64,000 nucleotides of DNA from assembly GCA_003415625.1 (NCBI GenBank), contig PYIU01000001.1, forward strand, positions 5,208,746 to 5,272,745. Reading direction: 5' to 3'. The notes under the pieces were generated by a model, which was not told where the DNA came from, did no database searches, and saw only the letters and a list, made by a program, of their open reading frames with translations. A program made the translations under genes and the position numbers. The DNA is from Aquanectria penicillioides. Its lineage: Eukaryota; Ascomycota; Sordariomycetes; Hypocreales; Nectriaceae. Position 1 is the stretch's first letter. Each line of letters begins with the position of its first letter. Shown one piece after another: positions 61,162 to 64,000 of the stretch.

Positions 61162-62174
61162 CCTATGAGGCAGGGCAATTTGAAAGCTGGCATCGCTGTA
61201 ATTAGTTTATGAAGATACCAATATTCGAGTTCTAGGTTTCAAGAGCTGCGCCTGCGGTGTCTACTAGCCGCTATCTATATACGTGGTATACAATCAGCTT
61301 GTAAATTATCAGTTGAAAGATGTATTCTGTTACTCATCGTGAAACTGTGAATACCCACAATTAGACACCTCAGCGGTTTCAAAACACCGATAACAGTAGG
61401 TCATCTCAGGCATTTATACCGCCCCTTGATTGCGAGTCAATTTGTGTTTCGTCTTTGCATGTTTGAACTTTCCCATTTTCCTTGTTGCATATCAACATCT
61501 ACTGATATCAAAATTCTTTAAGATTGACTTATTCTGGAGCGACGCCATGCAACAAACCACAATGCTCTCACAGTTGTCATATGCTCAGAATTCATACCCG
61601 ATTTTCACCCAATGTATTTAAGAAAGAATGAAAGTGTTTAGTACTAATCAAGTTGTACAGTTTATACATGTTAATACCATTATAAGCTTGTATCAAGACT
61701 TCCTGTGTAATCAACCTGCTAACGAATTCAGGTTCAAGATGATTAGGATGGAAGGGTTTTCATGTGTTGTACGTCTGTCTCTCTCAGGTTCGACTTTCCT
61801 TTCGTTATTTGGAAATGGTTGCCTTGGACAGCTTGGCTCTTGTACAATTCACATATACTGGAAGACCTAGTCAATGTGGACCAATTGCGATTACCGAAGC
61901 ATCGCCAGTCTCAAAGACCCAGAAATACTCGAGGATTTATTGATTTAATTCCTGGATAGGAGACTCTTCTCAAATAACTGAATATGAACAACCCCCGCTT
62001 GCCAGCTTGTTATGTCTCGAAGACCTAACAACACCCCAAGAAGCAATGGGCACTCAACCGGTAACCGCATAACATTCACATCACGTCCACAAAAAAAAAA
62101 AAAAAAAGTTCATCCATGGAACAAGGGCCTGTATATCAGACTGCATCATGGTGACATGATTTCAATGATTGAAC
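61162..62174. other. AT-rich intergenic spacer between the secreted protein and Myb-like gene
   Basis: No supportable gene in 1.0 kb. A 17-A run lies at 62091-62107. Confidence 0.5.
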
Positions 62175-62840
62175 TTAATCTTCATCCTCTTCAATGCCGC
62201 TATCGGCCCTGATGGCTGCACAAACATCGTCGTCTCCTGGGTCCTTCCTGACCTTGGCTGGTCGCTTGGGAGTAGTGCCTAGGACAGGTCTGTCAGTTTG
62301 TTCTATTCACTAACGGTGAAAGTCTGTAGTTCTTACCAGGGCTGCGACGCTTGCGGGGTGTTGCTTTCTTGGCGCTCGTGACATAGTTGTCGCTGTCATC
62401 ATCGTTCTCGGCGACGGGCTTTTTGGTGCGAGATTTGCGTGCTAGATGAGACAACGTCGTCAGGAGGCGTCGATGTATGATGGTATGTTCGGAGTTCCCA
62501 ACGACACAAACTTACGCGTAGCCACCTTCTTTGTTGGTGTAGCAAAAGCGTCAGGCTCCCCATTCTTCTGTCTCTCCTCAAGCTCGGAGACGGACTTGTT
62601 GATCTTGGTCCACATGTTCTGGAGGGACTTGGTAGTGCGGCCCGGCATGACGATGCGAGACCAGTTGATCTGCTTGCCATCCTCCTTGAACTGGGCTACG
62701 ACTCGCAAAAGGAACTGATACTGTTCCCAAAGGTCTCAGCACCGCAAGCCTGAATCCATACAAGCTGAGCTGAGCTTTCTTACCTTGGCGTCCTCGGTCC
62801 AAGGAAGGACTTTGCCGTCTCCTTTTTCAGTGTCCGACAT
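62175..62840 (-). CDS. Small Myb/SANT-like nuclear protein
   Basis: Exons 62840-62784, 62720-62516, 62441-62337 and 62278-62175 give 156 residues and keep phase. A single Myb/SANT-like helical domain occupies about residues 10-75: VLPWTEDAKYQFLLRVVAQF, KEDGKQINWSRIVMPGRTTK and SLQNMWTKINKSVSELEERQ. The Trp spacing and GRTTKSLQNMW follow Myb helix 3. The tail is basic and Pro/Lys-rich (KSRTKKPVAENDDD, KKATPRKRRSP), with an acidic end (ADSGIEEDED). Such proteins are widespread and expanded in filamentous ascomycetes. DNA binding is inferred from the fold; targets are unknown. Confidence 0.85.
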
Positions 62841-64000
62841 TTTGCGTAAAAACCTAGATAGGTGGGAAAAAAATATTTGCGGGACGAAGAAGATGAGAAG
62901 GAGGCCCTAAGATTCCTTTCTTGCTTCGGGTTGGCGGTCAGTTGTGCGCATACAGAAGGCGGGTGCAAATAAGTGAGGGGAACGCACCGATGATGTGGGA
63001 AGTTGGTAGGAAGGAAGTCGAGAAAGCTGAGACAATTTTTTTTTTTAAATATTTGAACACCTGCTCTGCCGAGGATTGGTCAATGTGAGCGAATTGAGAT
63101 GTGAAGTAAAAGGTGAAGTGAAAGGTAGAGAGGGTAAAGAAATAAAAGGGAGTGGTGACGGGAGAGAAATGATATAGAAGGAAGTAGTAAGGGCGAAGGA
63201 AAACAACTCTTTAGTGCTTTTAGGTCACATGGGCAATCGAATGCTCTGATCGGACCAATGTGAGGAGCTTCTTAGGTGTTTGTTTGCCCAAGTGAGAACA
63301 AAGTGAATAGGCGTTTGGTTGGTTGCTAGGCAGAAGGGAAACGAGACTAATAAGAGTGTCGATGTCGTGTTTAGACTATTGCCAACAGCTGCAAACGGTC
63401 AAACAGGCGGCCGGGGAATCTAATGGAAACCAAAAAGGATTCCCGGCGTAGATTGTAGTCTTTGGGTACCGACAGCTAATGGTAAGACGCCTATAACTAT
63501 AACTGATCACTGCTTGCTTGCCAACATGTCCCTGGGAGAAATGGTGCAGAAGTACAATGAAATGGAAACCCTGCTCTGATTAACCAGATTGAGCCTCTAT
63601 GTGGAATTGACACTCAAATTCGTCAGTCGTCATTCAGTGATCCCAGGTTCCATCCCGGCCAATCTCCAGGCATTCATGGATGCAAGAGGACAGGCACACT
63701 CCTTCATTTCTGTGAAGTGATAAACTGCACCGAAGTGCTTTCTTCAAGTAGCGAAGATGCCATGCCTGTCTATGTCTATGTGCCATTTCATGTCTTCGTG
63801 TACACATTCCGGAATCCCAACTCCAAGCAACCGCAGCCAAACCCCGCAACTATATCGTCAAAAGTTCTTCGGTTCCTGCACGTGAAGAAGAACAGCAGTT
63901 CTCAATATCAGCAAAAAGATACTGCGATCAATACCAGAAACCTAGGCCGGGATCAAAAAGTCCATCACGCCTCACGCCAAATGCTGGGTGTACCACCTAA
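62841..64000. other. Right-hand flank, no gene recognized
   Basis: This 1.16 kb holds the Myb-like gene's promoter and leader. An A/T run occurs at 63036-63050, and purine-rich AAGTGAAAGG-type text near 63105-63190. No ORF with recognizable features. Confidence 0.5.

Overview
The window is nuclear DNA of a filamentous ascomycete. Genes carry short spliceosomal introns (mostly 45-130 nt, GT-AG, often with a CTAAC/CTGAC-like branch site). The proteins match Sordariomycete families, for example a conventional kinesin close to Neurospora NKIN, a 151-residue RAD6 without acidic tail, and a group-specific zinc-knuckle protein. Hypocreales is my best guess, by inference only. I see no operon, CRISPR array, rRNA or intact transposon.

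Layout: 1-2851 (-) 5' part of VIP1 inositol-pyrophosphate kinase; 5539-8810 (+) UTP21; 9226-9942 (-) TVP15-like; 10432-13079 (+) mitochondrial MEF2; 13709-14623 (-) secreted cupin; a gene-free 4.5 kb; 19122-20688 (+) SUN-family wall protein; 21594-23347 (-) CSN12/PCI protein; 23985-25370 (-) acetoacetyl-CoA thiolase; 26548-27196 (+) RAD6; 28954-31868 (+) kinesin-1; 32654-33879 (-) unassigned membrane protein; 35915-37181 (+) PPM1; 37996-39873 (+) SPT3; 40166-43700 (-) BRE4-like membrane protein; 45163-45233 (+) tRNA-Gln; 46066-46569 (+) AP-2 sigma; 47022-48750 (-) CCHC zinc-knuckle protein; 49415-50404 (-) IST1; 51060-54297 (-) NMA111; 56336-58228 (-) ferroportin; 60637-61161 (+) small secreted protein; 62175-62840 (-) Myb/SANT-like protein. 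Exon coordinates were derived by hand from splice sites, phase continuity and family knowledge.

The genes are mostly independent housekeeping functions: ribosome biogenesis, mitochondrial translation, ubiquitin and SAGA chromatin pathways, trafficking (AP-2, IST1, TVP15, kinesin), isoprenoid precursor synthesis and iron export. They do not form one pathway. The accessory-looking part is the AT-rich right flank (about 58.3-62.1 kb), which holds a short cysteine-containing secreted protein and a possible gene relic.

The main cross-cutting observation is that three otherwise well-conserved genes (SUN, zinc knuckle, NMA111 twice) each lose frame by exactly one base inside a C/G run. Restoring one base makes every downstream splice phase agree in SUN and NMA111. 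This points to homopolymer errors in the assembly rather than four pseudogenizing mutations. I found no convincing undescribed multi-gene system.
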